Position numbers and translations under genes: made by a program. Below are positions 33,425-42,284 of a DNA stretch of 64,000 nucleotides, one piece after another. Below the pieces are notes generated by a model that had not been told where the DNA came from, made no database searches, and saw nothing but the letters and a program-made list of their open reading frames with translations. Position 1 is the stretch's first letter. Every line of letters starts with the position of its first letter. The DNA is from Bifidobacterium longum subsp. infantis ATCC 15697 = JCM 1222 = DSM 20088. GTDB lineage: Bacteria; Actinomycetota; Actinomycetes; Actinomycetales; Bifidobacteriaceae. The stretch covers positions 1,054,001 through 1,118,000 of the forward strand of contig NC_017219.1 of assembly GCF_000269965.1 (NCBI RefSeq), given 5' to 3'.

Positions 33425-35065
33425 ATGAAGAAGAAAGCTCTTGCTTTCGCTGCCATGGCTTGCTCCGTGGCCATGCTGCTGAGCGCCTGCGGCGGCTCCA
33501 ACAGCAACGCTGCCTCCGGTAACACCGCTGGCTCCAACATCATCACTGCGTACAACTCCGAAGCGCAGAACCCGCTGATCCCGGGCAACACCAACGAAAC
33601 CGGCGGCAGCAAGCCGGTCGGTCTGCTGTTCTCCCAACTGGTCTCCTTCGACAAGGATGGCAAGGCTTCCAACGAAGTGGCTGAGTCCATCACCCCGAAC
33701 GCTGACGCCACCCAGTACACCATCAAGCTGAAGTCCGGCTGGAAGTTCACCGACGGCACTCCGGTAACCGCTGAGTCCTTCACCAAGGCCTGGTCCTACG
33801 TGGCCAACGCCAAGAACGCCCAGAAGTGCTCCTCCTTCTTCTCCGCCATCGCCGGCTATGACGATCTGCAGAAGGATGGCCTCAAGGGTGACGAGCAGCT
33901 CTCCGGCCTCAAGGTCGTGGACGACACCACCTTCACCGTTGACCTGAACCAGTCCGACTCCGTGTTCCCGATTAAGGTCGGCTACCCGGCCTTTGCCCCG
34001 CTGCCGGAATCCTTCTACAAGGACCCGAAGGCCTTCGGCGAGGCTCCTGTGGGCAACGGCCCGTACAAGTTCTCCAAGTGGGACCACAACAAGGAAATCG
34101 CCCTCGTCAAGAACCCTGACTACAAGGGCAACGAGGACGTCAAGAACGACGGCGTGACCTTCAAGGTCTACACCGACGACTCCGCCGCCTACCGCGACAT
34201 TCAGGCCGGCAACCTCGACGTGATGGAATCCGTCCCGGCCGCCTTCACCAAGACCTTCAAGACCGACAAGAAGGTCCAGGCTTACTCCGAGGCCGGCTCC
34301 GTCATCCAGACCTTCACCATCCCGTCCTCCCTTGACCACTTCAAGAACGACGAGGAAGGCCAGCTGCGTCGTCAGGCCATCTCCATGGCCATCAACCGTG
34401 ACCAGCTCATCGACAAGGTGCTCAACGGCAACGCCACCGCCGCCACCGAGTTCACCTCCCCGAAGACCCCGGGCTACTCCGACTCCCTCAAGGGTGCCGA
34501 CAACCTGAAGTTCAACGCCTCCAAGGCCAAGGAACTGTGGGCCAAGGCTGACGCCATCTCCAAGTACGACGGCCAGCTCACCTTCTCCTACAACGCCGAT
34601 GGTGGTGCCAAGCCGATTTACGACGCCGTCGTGAACCAGCTCAAGAACAACTTGGGCATCGACGCGGCCACCAACCCGATCCCGACCTTCCAGGAATTCC
34701 GTGACGCGATCACCAACCGTCAGATGAAGGGCGCCTTCCGTACCGGCTGGCAGCCTGACTACCCGTCCGCCGAGAACTACCTGTGGCAGCTGTACTCCAC
34801 CGCTGCTGCTGATGGTAACGGCTCCAACGATGGTGACTACAAGAACCCGGCCTTCGATGACCTGTGCAAGCAGGCTGCTGCCGCTTCCAGCACTGATGAC
34901 GCCAACAAGCTGTACCAGCAGGCTGAGGAAATCCTTCTCAACGACCTTCCGGCCATCCCGCTGTACTACTCCAACGCCTCCGGTGTGGCTTCCCTCAACG
35001 TGAAGTCCGGCTACGCCTTCGATTGGCAGAACCTCCCGACCTACACCGAGATGTCCAAGAAGTGA
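33425..35065 (+). CDS. oppA: Oligopeptide ABC transporter substrate-binding lipoprotein
   Basis: 546-aa extracytoplasmic SBP_bac_5 family lipoprotein. The signal peptide MKKKALAFAAMACSVAMLL ends in the lipobox LSAC with the acylated cysteine at residue 22. Family core: PNADATQYTIKLKSGWKFTDGTPV, VGNGPYKFSKWDHNKEIALVKNPDYKG, RRQAISMAINRDQLI and GWQPDYPSAENYLW. AGGAG lies 8 nt before ATG 33425. A strong terminator follows, so oppA is probably made in excess over the permease genes, as is usual. The codon bias is that of a highly expressed gene. Confidence 0.95.
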   Translation: MKKKALAFAAMACSVAMLLSACGGSNSNAASGNTAGSNIITAYNSEAQNPLIPGNTNETGGSKPVGLLFSQLVSFDKDGKASNEVAESITPNADATQYTIKLKSGWKFTDGTPVTAESFTKAWSYVANAKNAQKCSSFFSAIAGYDDLQKDGLKGDEQLSGLKVVDDTTFTVDLNQSDSVFPIKVGYPAFAPLPESFYKDPKAFGEAPVGNGPYKFSKWDHNKEIALVKNPDYKGNEDVKNDGVTFKVYTDDSAAYRDIQAGNLDVMESVPAAFTKTFKTDKKVQAYSEAGSVIQTFTIPSSLDHFKNDEEGQLRRQAISMAINRDQLIDKVLNGNATAATEFTSPKTPGYSDSLKGADNLKFNASKAKELWAKADAISKYDGQLTFSYNADGGAKPIYDAVVNQLKNNLGIDAATNPIPTFQEFRDAITNRQMKGAFRTGWQPDYPSAENYLWQLYSTAAADGNGSNDGDYKNPAFDDLCKQAAAASSTDDANKLYQQAEEILLNDLPAIPLYYSNASGVASLNVKSGYAFDWQNLPTYTEMSKK

Positions 35066-35106
35066 GTCTGACTCACTGAACGGATACCGTTAGGTAGTTC
35101 GGAAAT

Positions 35107-35138
35107 AAAGGGCGAGGATCGCAAGATCCCCGCCCTTT
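35107..35138 (+). terminator. Rho-independent terminator after oppA
   Basis: AAAGGGCGAGGATC pairs with GATCCCCGCCCTTT (one mismatch) with a GCAA tetraloop, followed by a T-run. Confidence 0.9.
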
Positions 35139-35365
35139 TTGTTGTGTGAGGGGTGCTTGCTCACGCCATCGGGAACCAAGTTAAAGTATCCACTATCCGA
35201 CCGCAACCATGGGCATATCCACCAACATTGCCCAATCTCAAACCTTGCGTTAACGCAAATTTACATATCACAGTCCGGGCATGCGGTAAACTGTCGGAGT
35301 ATTTATCGACCGGCGGGGGCGTACTATACCCTTTCTGGCCGGTCTAGGAAATAAGGAGCAACCGT
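35139..35365 (+). promoter_or_regulatory. oppB promoter region with long-range hairpin
   Basis: About 230 bp without a gene. GACCGGC (35308-35314) can pair with GCCGGTC (35338-35344), enclosing TACTAT, a possible -10 box at 35322-35327. AAGGAG precedes oppB. This gives oppBCDF its own promoter after the oppA terminator. Confidence 0.4.
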
Positions 35366-36292
35366 ATGGGTAAGTATCTTCTGCGACGCATTCTGCAGAT
35401 GATCCCCGTGGTTCTCGGTACGACACTTCTGGTCTATGCCCTTGTCTTCGCCCTGCCGGGCGACCCCGTCAAGGCCATGTTCGGAGACAAGCCCGTCAAT
35501 GAGGCCGTCGCAGCCCAGATCCGCGCAGAATACCATCTCGACCAGCCGTTCATCGTTCAGTACTTCATCTACCTGAAGAATGCACTGACCCTGAACTTCG
35601 GCGATACCTTCGCCGGACAGCCTGTTCTCGACGAAATCGCCCGCGCCTTCCCGGTCACCATCCGGCTCGGCCTGATGGCGTTCGTGTTCGAGGCGATCTT
35701 CGGCGTGGTCTTCGGCATCATCTCGGGCCTCAAGAAGGGCAAGTGGTACGACACCGTCATCCTGATCGTCTCCCTGCTGCTTATTTCCGTGCCGACCTTC
35801 GTCACCGGCTTCGTCATGCAGTATGTCTTTGGTATTCAGTGGACGATATTGCCGGTGACGGCAGGCGCAGACCCGGGCTTCATCGACCTGCTCATGCCGG
35901 CCATGGTGCTCGGATCGGTGTCGATGGCCTACATCATTCGATTGACTCGCTCCGAAATCTCCTCCAACATCGCCGAGGATTACGTGCGCACCGCACGTGC
36001 CAAAGGTATGTCGAACGGTCAGGTCATGCTGCGCCACGTACTGCGCAACTCCCTGATTCCGGTCGTCACCTACCTTGGTCAGGACATCGGCGCCCTGATG
36101 GGTGGTGCCATGATCACCGAGCAGATCTTCAACATCCACGGCATCGGCTTCCTCACCTACCAGTCCATTCTGAAGGGCGAGGCTAACCTGGTGGTGTCCA
36201 TCGTCACGTTGCTCATGCTGATCTTCGTGGTGTGCAACCTCGTCGTCGACCTGCTGTACGCGGCCCTCGATCCGCGTATCCGTTACGCGTGA
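35366..36292 (+). CDS. oppB: Oligopeptide ABC transporter permease OppB
   Basis: 308-aa inner-membrane permease with six helices. The N-terminus KYLLRRILQMIPVVLGTTLLVYALVFALPGDP is typical of DppB/OppB. The cytoplasmic EAA loop that contacts the ATPase is YVRTARAKGMSNGQVMLRHVLRNSLIPVVT, and the C-terminus ends ADPRIRY-like (ALDPRIRYA). AAGGAG before ATG 35366. Confidence 0.95.
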   Translation: MGKYLLRRILQMIPVVLGTTLLVYALVFALPGDPVKAMFGDKPVNEAVAAQIRAEYHLDQPFIVQYFIYLKNALTLNFGDTFAGQPVLDEIARAFPVTIRLGLMAFVFEAIFGVVFGIISGLKKGKWYDTVILIVSLLLISVPTFVTGFVMQYVFGIQWTILPVTAGADPGFIDLLMPAMVLGSVSMAYIIRLTRSEISSNIAEDYVRTARAKGMSNGQVMLRHVLRNSLIPVVTYLGQDIGALMGGAMITEQIFNIHGIGFLTYQSILKGEANLVVSIVTLLMLIFVVCNLVVDLLYAALDPRIRYA

Positions 36293-36312
36293 GCCGGGAG
36301 GAGTGAGCGATA

Positions 36313-37317
36313 ATGGCAAACGAAACCACTGAGAACGAACTCAACGAGACCGGCGAACCGGGAACCGAATACTTCATGGAAACCCTGCCTGGTCAAGACC
36401 GCTACGTGGCTCCAATCGAGGAGACCCCGTTGCAGGACATCGATTCCGTCGACGAATCTGCTCCGGCCACCAGCATGTGGGCCGACGCATGGCGCACCCT
36501 GCGCCGCAACCCGCTGTTCATCATCTCCGGGCTGCTGATTCTCTTCATCATCGTGGTGGCCATCGCCCCCGGGCTGTTCACCAAGCAGGACCCGAACGCT
36601 TGCGATCTGGGCAACTCCCTGAGCCCCTCCACCGCCGGCCACCCCTTCGGCTTCGACCTGCAAGGCTGCGACGTGTACACCCGCGTGATCTACGGCACGC
36701 GCACCTCGCTGTCCGTCGGCGTGCTCTCCACGCTGCTGGTCGTGATCGTCGGTACCCTGATCGGCGCCGTCGCCGGCTTCTTCGGCGGCTGGATTGATGC
36801 AGTGCTGAGCCGTATCACCGACATCTTCTTCGCGCTGCCTATGCTGCTTGGCGCCATCGTGGTGCTTCAGATGTTCAAGACCTCCAAGTCCATCTGGAAG
36901 ATCGTGCTGGTGCTGACGCTCTTCGGCTGGGTCGGCGTATGCCGTATCGCCCGAAGCGCCGTGCTGGAATCGAAGAACCTCGAATTCAACACCGCTTCCA
37001 CGGCCCTCGGCTCCACGCCTGCCAGAAACCTGTTCCGTCACATCTTGCCGAACTCCCTGGCCCCGATCATCGTCATCGCCACCACCTCGCTGGCCTCCTA
37101 CATCGTGGCCGAAGCCACGCTGAGCTTCCTCGGCGTCGGCCTGCCCACCACCACGGTGAGCTGGGGCGGCGACATCTCCAGCGCGCAGACCAACCTGCAG
37201 ACCGATCCGATGGTGCTGTTCTACCCGTCCGCCGCACTGGCCATCACCGTGCTTGCGTTCATCATGATGGGCGACGCCGTCAAGGACGCCCTCGACCCGA
37301 AGAGCCGAACGGCCTGA
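36313..37317 (+). CDS. oppC: Oligopeptide ABC transporter permease OppC
   Basis: 334-aa permease pairing with OppB. After a hydrophilic acidic N-terminal extension of about 55 residues, which is unusual, comes WRTLRRNPLFIISGLLILFIIVVAIAPGLF, typical of OppC. The helices and the EAA loop VLESKNLEFNTASTALGSTP-RNLFRHILPNSLAPIIV follow. GGAGGAG is 20 bp after oppB. Confidence 0.95.
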   Translation: MANETTENELNETGEPGTEYFMETLPGQDRYVAPIEETPLQDIDSVDESAPATSMWADAWRTLRRNPLFIISGLLILFIIVVAIAPGLFTKQDPNACDLGNSLSPSTAGHPFGFDLQGCDVYTRVIYGTRTSLSVGVLSTLLVVIVGTLIGAVAGFFGGWIDAVLSRITDIFFALPMLLGAIVVLQMFKTSKSIWKIVLVLTLFGWVGVCRIARSAVLESKNLEFNTASTALGSTPARNLFRHILPNSLAPIIVIATTSLASYIVAEATLSFLGVGLPTTTVSWGGDISSAQTNLQTDPMVLFYPSAALAITVLAFIMMGDAVKDALDPKSRTA

Positions 37318-37339
37318 GCAAGGGGAGTGGAGAAAGACA

Positions 37340-39349
37340 ATGACTGACAATACCAACGCCACGATGCTGGCCATGCAGAAAGAACATGGCCCGCTGCTGG
37401 AAGTCCGGAACCTGGCCATCGACTTCACCACCGACACCGGCAAGCCGGTGCATGCGGTGCGAGACGCCAACTTCACCGTCTATCCCGGCCAGTGGGTGGC
37501 CATCGTGGGTGAATCCGGATCCGGCAAATCCACCTCCGCCATGGCTGTGCTGGGTCTGCTGCCCGGCACCGGTCACGTGGTCAACGGCTCCATCAAGCTC
37601 GACGGCGAGGAAATCGCCGGCGCCAAGCAGAGCGAGTTCGACAAGCTGCGCGGCACCAAGATGGGTCTCGTGCCTCAGGACCCGATGAGCAACCTCAACC
37701 CGGTGTGGCGTATCGGCACCCAGGTCAAGGAGGCGCTGAAGGCCAACAACATGGACGTGGACCATGAGAAGCGCTCCGCCCTCGCCAAGGCTCTGGCCGG
37801 CGACGAGGTCGAAGTCAAGGGCAACGACGACGAGACCTTCCTCGGCGCCAAGGAACTGCCCGAGCTCATGACCGAGGCCAAGAAGGCTTTGACCGAAGCC
37901 GGCGTGTCCGGCGAGGACTTCGACAAGGTCGTCGCCCGCTTCACCAACGAATGGGTTCCGGGCTCCGAAACCCGTTGGCGCGTGGCCGACGACCTCATCA
38001 AGGCCGGCGTGGCCGATGATCAGGCTTGGTACCTGGCCAAGAAATACGTCATCGGCTCCACGATGGAAGACCGCATCGCGGGCCTCCTGTCGGAGGCCGG
38101 ACTGCCCGATGCGGCCACCCGCGCCCGCCAGTTCCCGCACGAATTCTCGGGCGGCATGCGCCAGCGCGCCCTCATCGCCATAGGCCTGGCCTGCAGACCC
38201 GACCTACTGATCGCTGACGAGCCGACCTCCGCCCTCGACGTGACCGTGCAGAAGCGCATCCTCGACCACCTGCACATGCTCACCGACTCGTTGGGCACCG
38301 CCGTGCTGTTCATCACCCATGATCTGGGTCTCGCCGCCGAGCGCGCCCAGCACATTGTCGTGATGTACAAGGGACAGGTCGTCGAATCCGGACCGTCCCT
38401 GGAAGTGCTCCAGCACCCGCAGCACCCGTACACCAAGCGACTCGTGGCCGCCGCCCCGTCGCTGGCCTCCCAGCGCATCTTCTCCGCCAAGGAGCGCGGT
38501 GAGAACGCGGACGCCCTGCTCGATCACCACATCGCCGGCGAAAGCACGCTTGAGAAGAGCGAGCACATCATCACCGTCGACCACTTGACCAAGGAATTCA
38601 AGCTGCCCCGCAAGAAGGAGATGTTCAAGGCCGTCGACGACGTGTCCTTCTCCGTCAAGCGCGGCACCACCCTGGCCATCGTGGGCGAATCCGGTTCCGG
38701 CAAGTCCACCGTGGCGAACATGGTGCTTCACCTCCTGAAGCCCACTTCCGGCAAGGTGTTCTACGAAGGCCGCGACACCTCCACGTTCAAGGCCAAGGAT
38801 CTGCTCGGTTTCCGCCGCCACGTGCAGCCGGTGTTCCAGAACCCCTACGGTTCGCTCGACCCGATGTACTCCATCTTCCGTTCCATCGAGGAGCCGCTGC
38901 GCATCCACAAGATCGGCGATTCCAAGTGGCGAGCCAACCGTGTCAAGGAACTGCTGGACATGGTCGAGATGCCGGCTTCCGTGATGGGCCGTTACCCGAA
39001 CGAGCTTTCCGGCGGCCAGCGTCAGCGCATCGCCATCGCGCGAGCCATGGCCCTGGACCCGGACGTGATCGTGTGCGATGAGGCCGTGTCCGCCCTCGAT
39101 GTGCTGGTGCAGGATCAGGTGCTGCGCCTGCTCAACGACCTGCAGGCCGAGAAGGGTCTGAGCTACCTGTTCATCACCCATGATCTGGCCGTGGTCCGCC
39201 AGATCGCCGACGAGGTTGTGGTGATGCAGCACGGCAAGCTCGTGGAGCACGCCACCACCGACGAGGTCTTCGACCACCCGCAGAAGCAGTACACCCGAGA
39301 CCTGCTCGACGCCATCCCCGGCGGCAAGCTCCAACTCGGTCTGGACTGA
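37340..39349 (+). CDS. oppDF: Fused oligopeptide ABC transporter ATPase OppD-OppF
   Basis: 669-aa protein with two ABC ATPase domains in one chain. Walker A GESGSGKST occurs at about residues 57 and 450; signatures are FSGGMRQRALIAIG (about 268) and LSGGQRQRIAIARAM (about 556); Walker B segments are LLIADEPTSALD and VIVCDEAVSALD. Each domain ends with the Opp-type YTKRLVAAAPSL or YTRDLLDAIPGG segment. Domain 1 carries an extra stretch of about 110 residues (about 134-247) between the Q-loop and the signature, absent from ordinary OppD. Energises peptide uptake with OppABC. Confidence 0.94.
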   Translation: MTDNTNATMLAMQKEHGPLLEVRNLAIDFTTDTGKPVHAVRDANFTVYPGQWVAIVGESGSGKSTSAMAVLGLLPGTGHVVNGSIKLDGEEIAGAKQSEFDKLRGTKMGLVPQDPMSNLNPVWRIGTQVKEALKANNMDVDHEKRSALAKALAGDEVEVKGNDDETFLGAKELPELMTEAKKALTEAGVSGEDFDKVVARFTNEWVPGSETRWRVADDLIKAGVADDQAWYLAKKYVIGSTMEDRIAGLLSEAGLPDAATRARQFPHEFSGGMRQRALIAIGLACRPDLLIADEPTSALDVTVQKRILDHLHMLTDSLGTAVLFITHDLGLAAERAQHIVVMYKGQVVESGPSLEVLQHPQHPYTKRLVAAAPSLASQRIFSAKERGENADALLDHHIAGESTLEKSEHIITVDHLTKEFKLPRKKEMFKAVDDVSFSVKRGTTLAIVGESGSGKSTVANMVLHLLKPTSGKVFYEGRDTSTFKAKDLLGFRRHVQPVFQNPYGSLDPMYSIFRSIEEPLRIHKIGDSKWRANRVKELLDMVEMPASVMGRYPNELSGGQRQRIAIARAMALDPDVIVCDEAVSALDVLVQDQVLRLLNDLQAEKGLSYLFITHDLAVVRQIADEVVVMQHGKLVEHATTDEVFDHPQKQYTRDLLDAIPGGKLQLGLD

Positions 39350-39371
39350 TAATCTGCGTTTGAGCGCATTG

Positions 39372-39407
39372 TATTGGGTTCTTTCCATCCGTGGAAAGAA
39401 CCCAATA
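39372..39407 (+). terminator. Terminator of the opp operon
   Basis: A 16-bp perfect stem (TATTGGGTTCTTTCCA and its complement) with tetraloop TCCG, 22 bp after the oppDF stop. Confidence 0.8.
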
Positions 39408-39438
39408 TTCGTATGTGCAGGTTTGCATGATGGTTCGC

Positions 39439-39650
39439 GTGGGACGAAAACGCAAAAATTGGTGTTTTCCCGATGTTGTCCCACAATTTGTGGGACAACA
39501 TCAACATCAATCGATAGACATGAGTGTTGTCCCACAGCAGATTTCTCACGAAGCCCGGAATTACGCCATTCTTAGTGTGGTCGATAATTACTCATGATGC
39601 GGGGTGTGGGACGGCCCGCGAAAATCGTCGATTTTCGGATGTTGTCCCAC
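39439..39650. repeat. Cluster of three GTGGGAC...GTCCCAC modules
   Basis: In the 309-bp gap between oppDF and xthA three modules begin with GTGGGAC and end with GTCCCAC: 39439-39484 (46 bp), 39490-39545 (56 bp) and 39606-39650 (45 bp). Modules 1 and 3 contain an inner GAAAA...TTTTC hairpin followed by GATGTTGTCCCAC. The junction of modules 1 and 2 is a 31-nt perfect palindrome (39472-39502; 15-bp arms, centre T87). Module 3 holds CGAAAATCGTCGATTTTCG. Function unknown: operator cluster, RNA hairpins or small mobile palindrome. Confidence 0.7.
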
Positions 39651-39658
39651 GGAATACG

Positions 39659-40519
39659 TCATACCTCGTATGTGATCGTGAGTGGGGCGTGATCGGACCA
39701 GCGTTTGTCATACGTGGGAGCCTTGTCGATGACGAATCCGCGTGCGGTCTCCGCCAACTCGGGCGTGGCGAACTGGTAGTCGATTCTCCAGCCGACATTG
39801 TTGTCGAAAGCGCGCCCTCGTTGGCTCCACCAGGTGTATGGCCCCTGAATGTCGCCGGCCAACGAACGCATCACATCCACGAACTCGTATTCGTCCAGCC
39901 ATTTGTCCACGTAGGCACGTTCTTCGGGCAGAAATCCGGCGTGCTTCTCATTGGCCTTGGCGTTCTTGATATCAAGCGGCGTGTGCGCGATGTTGAAATC
40001 GCCGCAGAGCACGGCCTGTTTGCCGCCATGCGCAGCCTCGTCCCGCAACGCTCCCATGCGCTTCAGCATCGTGTCCAGAAAACGGTACTTCTGTTCCATT
40101 TTGGTCGGATCGTCAGTGTTGCCGGCATGCACATATACGGATGCCACGGTGATCGCGTAGCCTTCAGGCGTTTTGACATCGGTTTCGATCCAACGCCCTG
40201 AATCCACATCCTCGCTCAGACCTGGCAGACCATATCGCTTGTCAAGCACTTCCAAGTCGGTGAGCAGTCCGACTCCCGCGCGGCCTTTCACCCGGCAGAC
40301 CTCGTTCATGGCATGGAGGTTGGCCGGTGCCTCGATCTTGCCGGCGGTGGCGTATTCGAAACCAAATTCATCGAAAATAGAATCGACATCGTCTTGAGGC
40401 GCGCGAACCTCCTGTATGCACCAGACATCCGGCGCATGCTTGCCGGCCCAATCCTCGATGCCCTTGCGTTTGGCCGCACGAATGCCGTTGACGTTAGACG
40501 TGGTAATGGTGATGGTCAT
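39659..40519 (-). CDS. xthA: Exodeoxyribonuclease III (AP endonuclease, XthA family)
   Basis: 286-aa EEP-fold nuclease of base excision repair that cleaves at abasic sites and degrades 3' ends. Motifs: TSNVNGIRAAKRKGIEDW, the metal-binding glutamate in DVWCIQEVRAPQ, RAGVGLLT, VASVYVHAG, VLCGDFNIAHTPLDIKN, GPYTWWSQRGRAF, WRIDYQFATPELA and the C-terminal catalytic SDHAPLTI. TAGTAT lies 6 nt before the ATG on the minus strand and no Shine-Dalgarno is seen, so it is probably leaderless. Confidence 0.94.
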   Translation of the reverse strand: MTITITTSNVNGIRAAKRKGIEDWAGKHAPDVWCIQEVRAPQDDVDSIFDEFGFEYATAGKIEAPANLHAMNEVCRVKGRAGVGLLTDLEVLDKRYGLPGLSEDVDSGRWIETDVKTPEGYAITVASVYVHAGNTDDPTKMEQKYRFLDTMLKRMGALRDEAAHGGKQAVLCGDFNIAHTPLDIKNAKANEKHAGFLPEERAYVDKWLDEYEFVDVMRSLAGDIQGPYTWWSQRGRAFDNNVGWRIDYQFATPELAETARGFVIDKAPTYDKRWSDHAPLTITYEV

Positions 40520-40643
40520 GCGGCCATACTATTTTGGCCTCCCTACGAATCGAACCGGACATCGGCGGCCGCGATGCTCAGCTTTCTCTAAGCCTGAGTG
40601 CTAGTGTTAGCAAGGTTGCAACCGTTATACGAAACGAGGAATC

Positions 40644-41489
40644 ATGGGACTGTTCGGATTCGGCAAGAAGAAGAGCAAGAAGGAAGCCGAGCCGGCCGTT
40701 GAGCCTGTCGATGAAGACAAGGTGGCCGCCGAGGCCGCAAACGCCGCAGCAAAGGCGGAAAGCGCTGAAACCGTATTGGCGGAGCCATCCAGCGAATACC
40801 AGGGCCGCGGAGAAGAGCGAGGCCCGTGGGACGTCAATGATGAGGACGTGCCCGATTATGACGATTATCTGGATCTCGGTGCCTACTACCTGCCCTTCCT
40901 CCAGGGCATTCAGCTGCGTATCAAGGCCAACCGCGCCACCCAGCAAGTGCTTGGCTCCACCATCACCTTCGGCTCCTCCAGCCTGGAGATCGAAGCCTTT
41001 GCCGCACCCAAGACCCTGGGACTGTGGGACGACGTTCGCGGTGACCTGCTTGAAGCCAACAAGGCCTCTTCTGAAGTGGACGGTGTGTTCGGCACCGAGC
41101 TGAAGCTGCCGGTCAATGTCAAGGGCGGCAAGACCGTGAACACGCGCATCGTTGGTGTGGACGGCCCGCGCTGGATGCTGCGTGGCATCTTCTCCGGCAA
41201 GGCTGCTATCGATCCGGACAGCCCGGAGACCGAGGCGCTGAACAAGTTCTTCGCCGGCATCGTCGTCGAGCGTGGCGAGGAGCCTTTGGCGCCGCGCGAT
41301 CTGATCCCGATGCATCCGCCGGTCGCCCCCGTCGAGCGCAAGGCCGCGGCCGAAGCCGGCGAGCAGAACGGCAAGGAACACTTCAAGGACATTCCGGACA
41401 ACAAGCCGAAGGGTCCGCTGAGCCAGGACCAGCAGACCGAAGTGAAGACCACGCTGTCTCGCGGCCCGATGTTCTCCGAAGTTCGCTGA
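40644..41489 (+). CDS. DUF3710 family protein
   Basis: 281-aa conserved actinobacterial protein of unknown function. A Lys-rich start (MGLFGFGKKKSKK) and an acidic linker are followed by the DUF3710 core: LDLGAYYLPFLQGIQLRIKA, TITFGSSSLEIEAFAAPKT, LWDDVRGDL and VGVDGPRWMLRGIFSGKAA. In actinobacteria it sits with DUF3159 and a TRAM methyltransferase, as here. GAGGAA precedes ATG 40644; the next gene follows after 15 bp. Confidence 0.88.
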   Translation: MGLFGFGKKKSKKEAEPAVEPVDEDKVAAEAANAAAKAESAETVLAEPSSEYQGRGEERGPWDVNDEDVPDYDDYLDLGAYYLPFLQGIQLRIKANRATQQVLGSTITFGSSSLEIEAFAAPKTLGLWDDVRGDLLEANKASSEVDGVFGTELKLPVNVKGGKTVNTRIVGVDGPRWMLRGIFSGKAAIDPDSPETEALNKFFAGIVVERGEEPLAPRDLIPMHPPVAPVERKAAAEAGEQNGKEHFKDIPDNKPKGPLSQDQQTEVKTTLSRGPMFSEVR

Positions 41490-41504
41490 TCTATAGGAAG
41501 AGAC

Positions 41505-42284
41505 TTGGCAAACAACAAACGCACCGGTTTGTCCGCGCTGGCCGACGCCGGCAATGACGGCGGGGACTTCTCCGTCATTGATGCCATCGGCGGCCCTCGC
41601 GGCGTCATCGAATCCATGCTGCCTGGCGTGGTGTTCGTCGTACTGTTCGTGGCCACGAGCAATCTGAATCTCACCATTGCGGTTTCGGCCGTGTTGGCGG
41701 TATTGCAGGTTATTGTGCGACTGATTCAGCGCCAGTCGGTAATGGGCGCGGTCTCTGGTCTGGTGGCGGTAGGCATCTGCCTGATTTGGGCATGGCAGAC
41801 TCATGAGGCCCGCAATTACTACATCTTCGGATTCATTACCAATGCCGGCTATGCCGCGTTGCTTGCCGTGTCGCTGATTGCGCGCGTGCCCGGACTGGGT
41901 TTGGTCGTCGAATTCATCCGTAGCCTGCCCACCGAGCATTTCAAGGCATGGTTCCATGACTGGATGGACGACAAGGCCCTGAAACGCGCCTATATGATTG
42001 TCACCGGCCTGTGGGTCGGTCTGTTCCTGCTGCGGCTGGTGGTGCAGGTGCCGCTGTATCTGACCAACCATGTGGCTGCACTCGGCGTGACCCGCCTGCT
42101 CATGGGCATTCCGTTCTGGGCATTGGCGATTTGGGTGAGTTACCTCATTATTGCCACGCCGATGCACCGGCATAAGGTCGCGGCTAAGAAGATACAGACT
42201 GAAGTCGCTGTTGATGCCGAATCCGAGGCAAACAATGCCGAACTCGAACCGAGCGCAACCGGAAAGGACGATGATGCAAGCTGA
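41505..42284 (+). CDS. DUF3159 family membrane protein
   Basis: 259-aa integral membrane protein of unknown function. Cues: the N-terminal DFSVIDAIGGPRGVIESMLPG block of DUF3159, then about five to six hydrophobic helices (VVFVVLFVATSNL, IAVSAVLAVLQVIVRLI, AVSGLVAVGICLIWAW, GLWVGLFLLRLVVQVPLYL). TTG start 41505 with AGGAAGAG upstream. Its 3' end overlaps the next gene by 14 bp, so translation is coupled. Confidence 0.88.
   Translation: MANNKRTGLSALADAGNDGGDFSVIDAIGGPRGVIESMLPGVVFVVLFVATSNLNLTIAVSAVLAVLQVIVRLIQRQSVMGAVSGLVAVGICLIWAWQTHEARNYYIFGFITNAGYAALLAVSLIARVPGLGLVVEFIRSLPTEHFKAWFHDWMDDKALKRAYMIVTGLWVGLFLLRLVVQVPLYLTNHVAALGVTRLLMGIPFWALAIWVSYLIIATPMHRHKVAAKKIQTEVAVDAESEANNAELEPSATGKDDDAS

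Noticed and set aside
35139..35354. 71-codon and 64-codon plus-strand frames between oppA and oppB
   Set aside because: They lie in the promoter/leader of oppB, after a terminator, overlap each other in different frames and match nothing.
39360..39597. Two overlapping plus-strand frames of about 70 codons after oppDF
   Set aside because: They run through the terminator hairpin and the palindromic modules; no ribosome site and no protein-like composition.
39439..39650. CRISPR-like array
   Set aside because: Only three modules, with palindromic ends, unequal spacing and no cas genes; repeat units are not uniform direct repeats.
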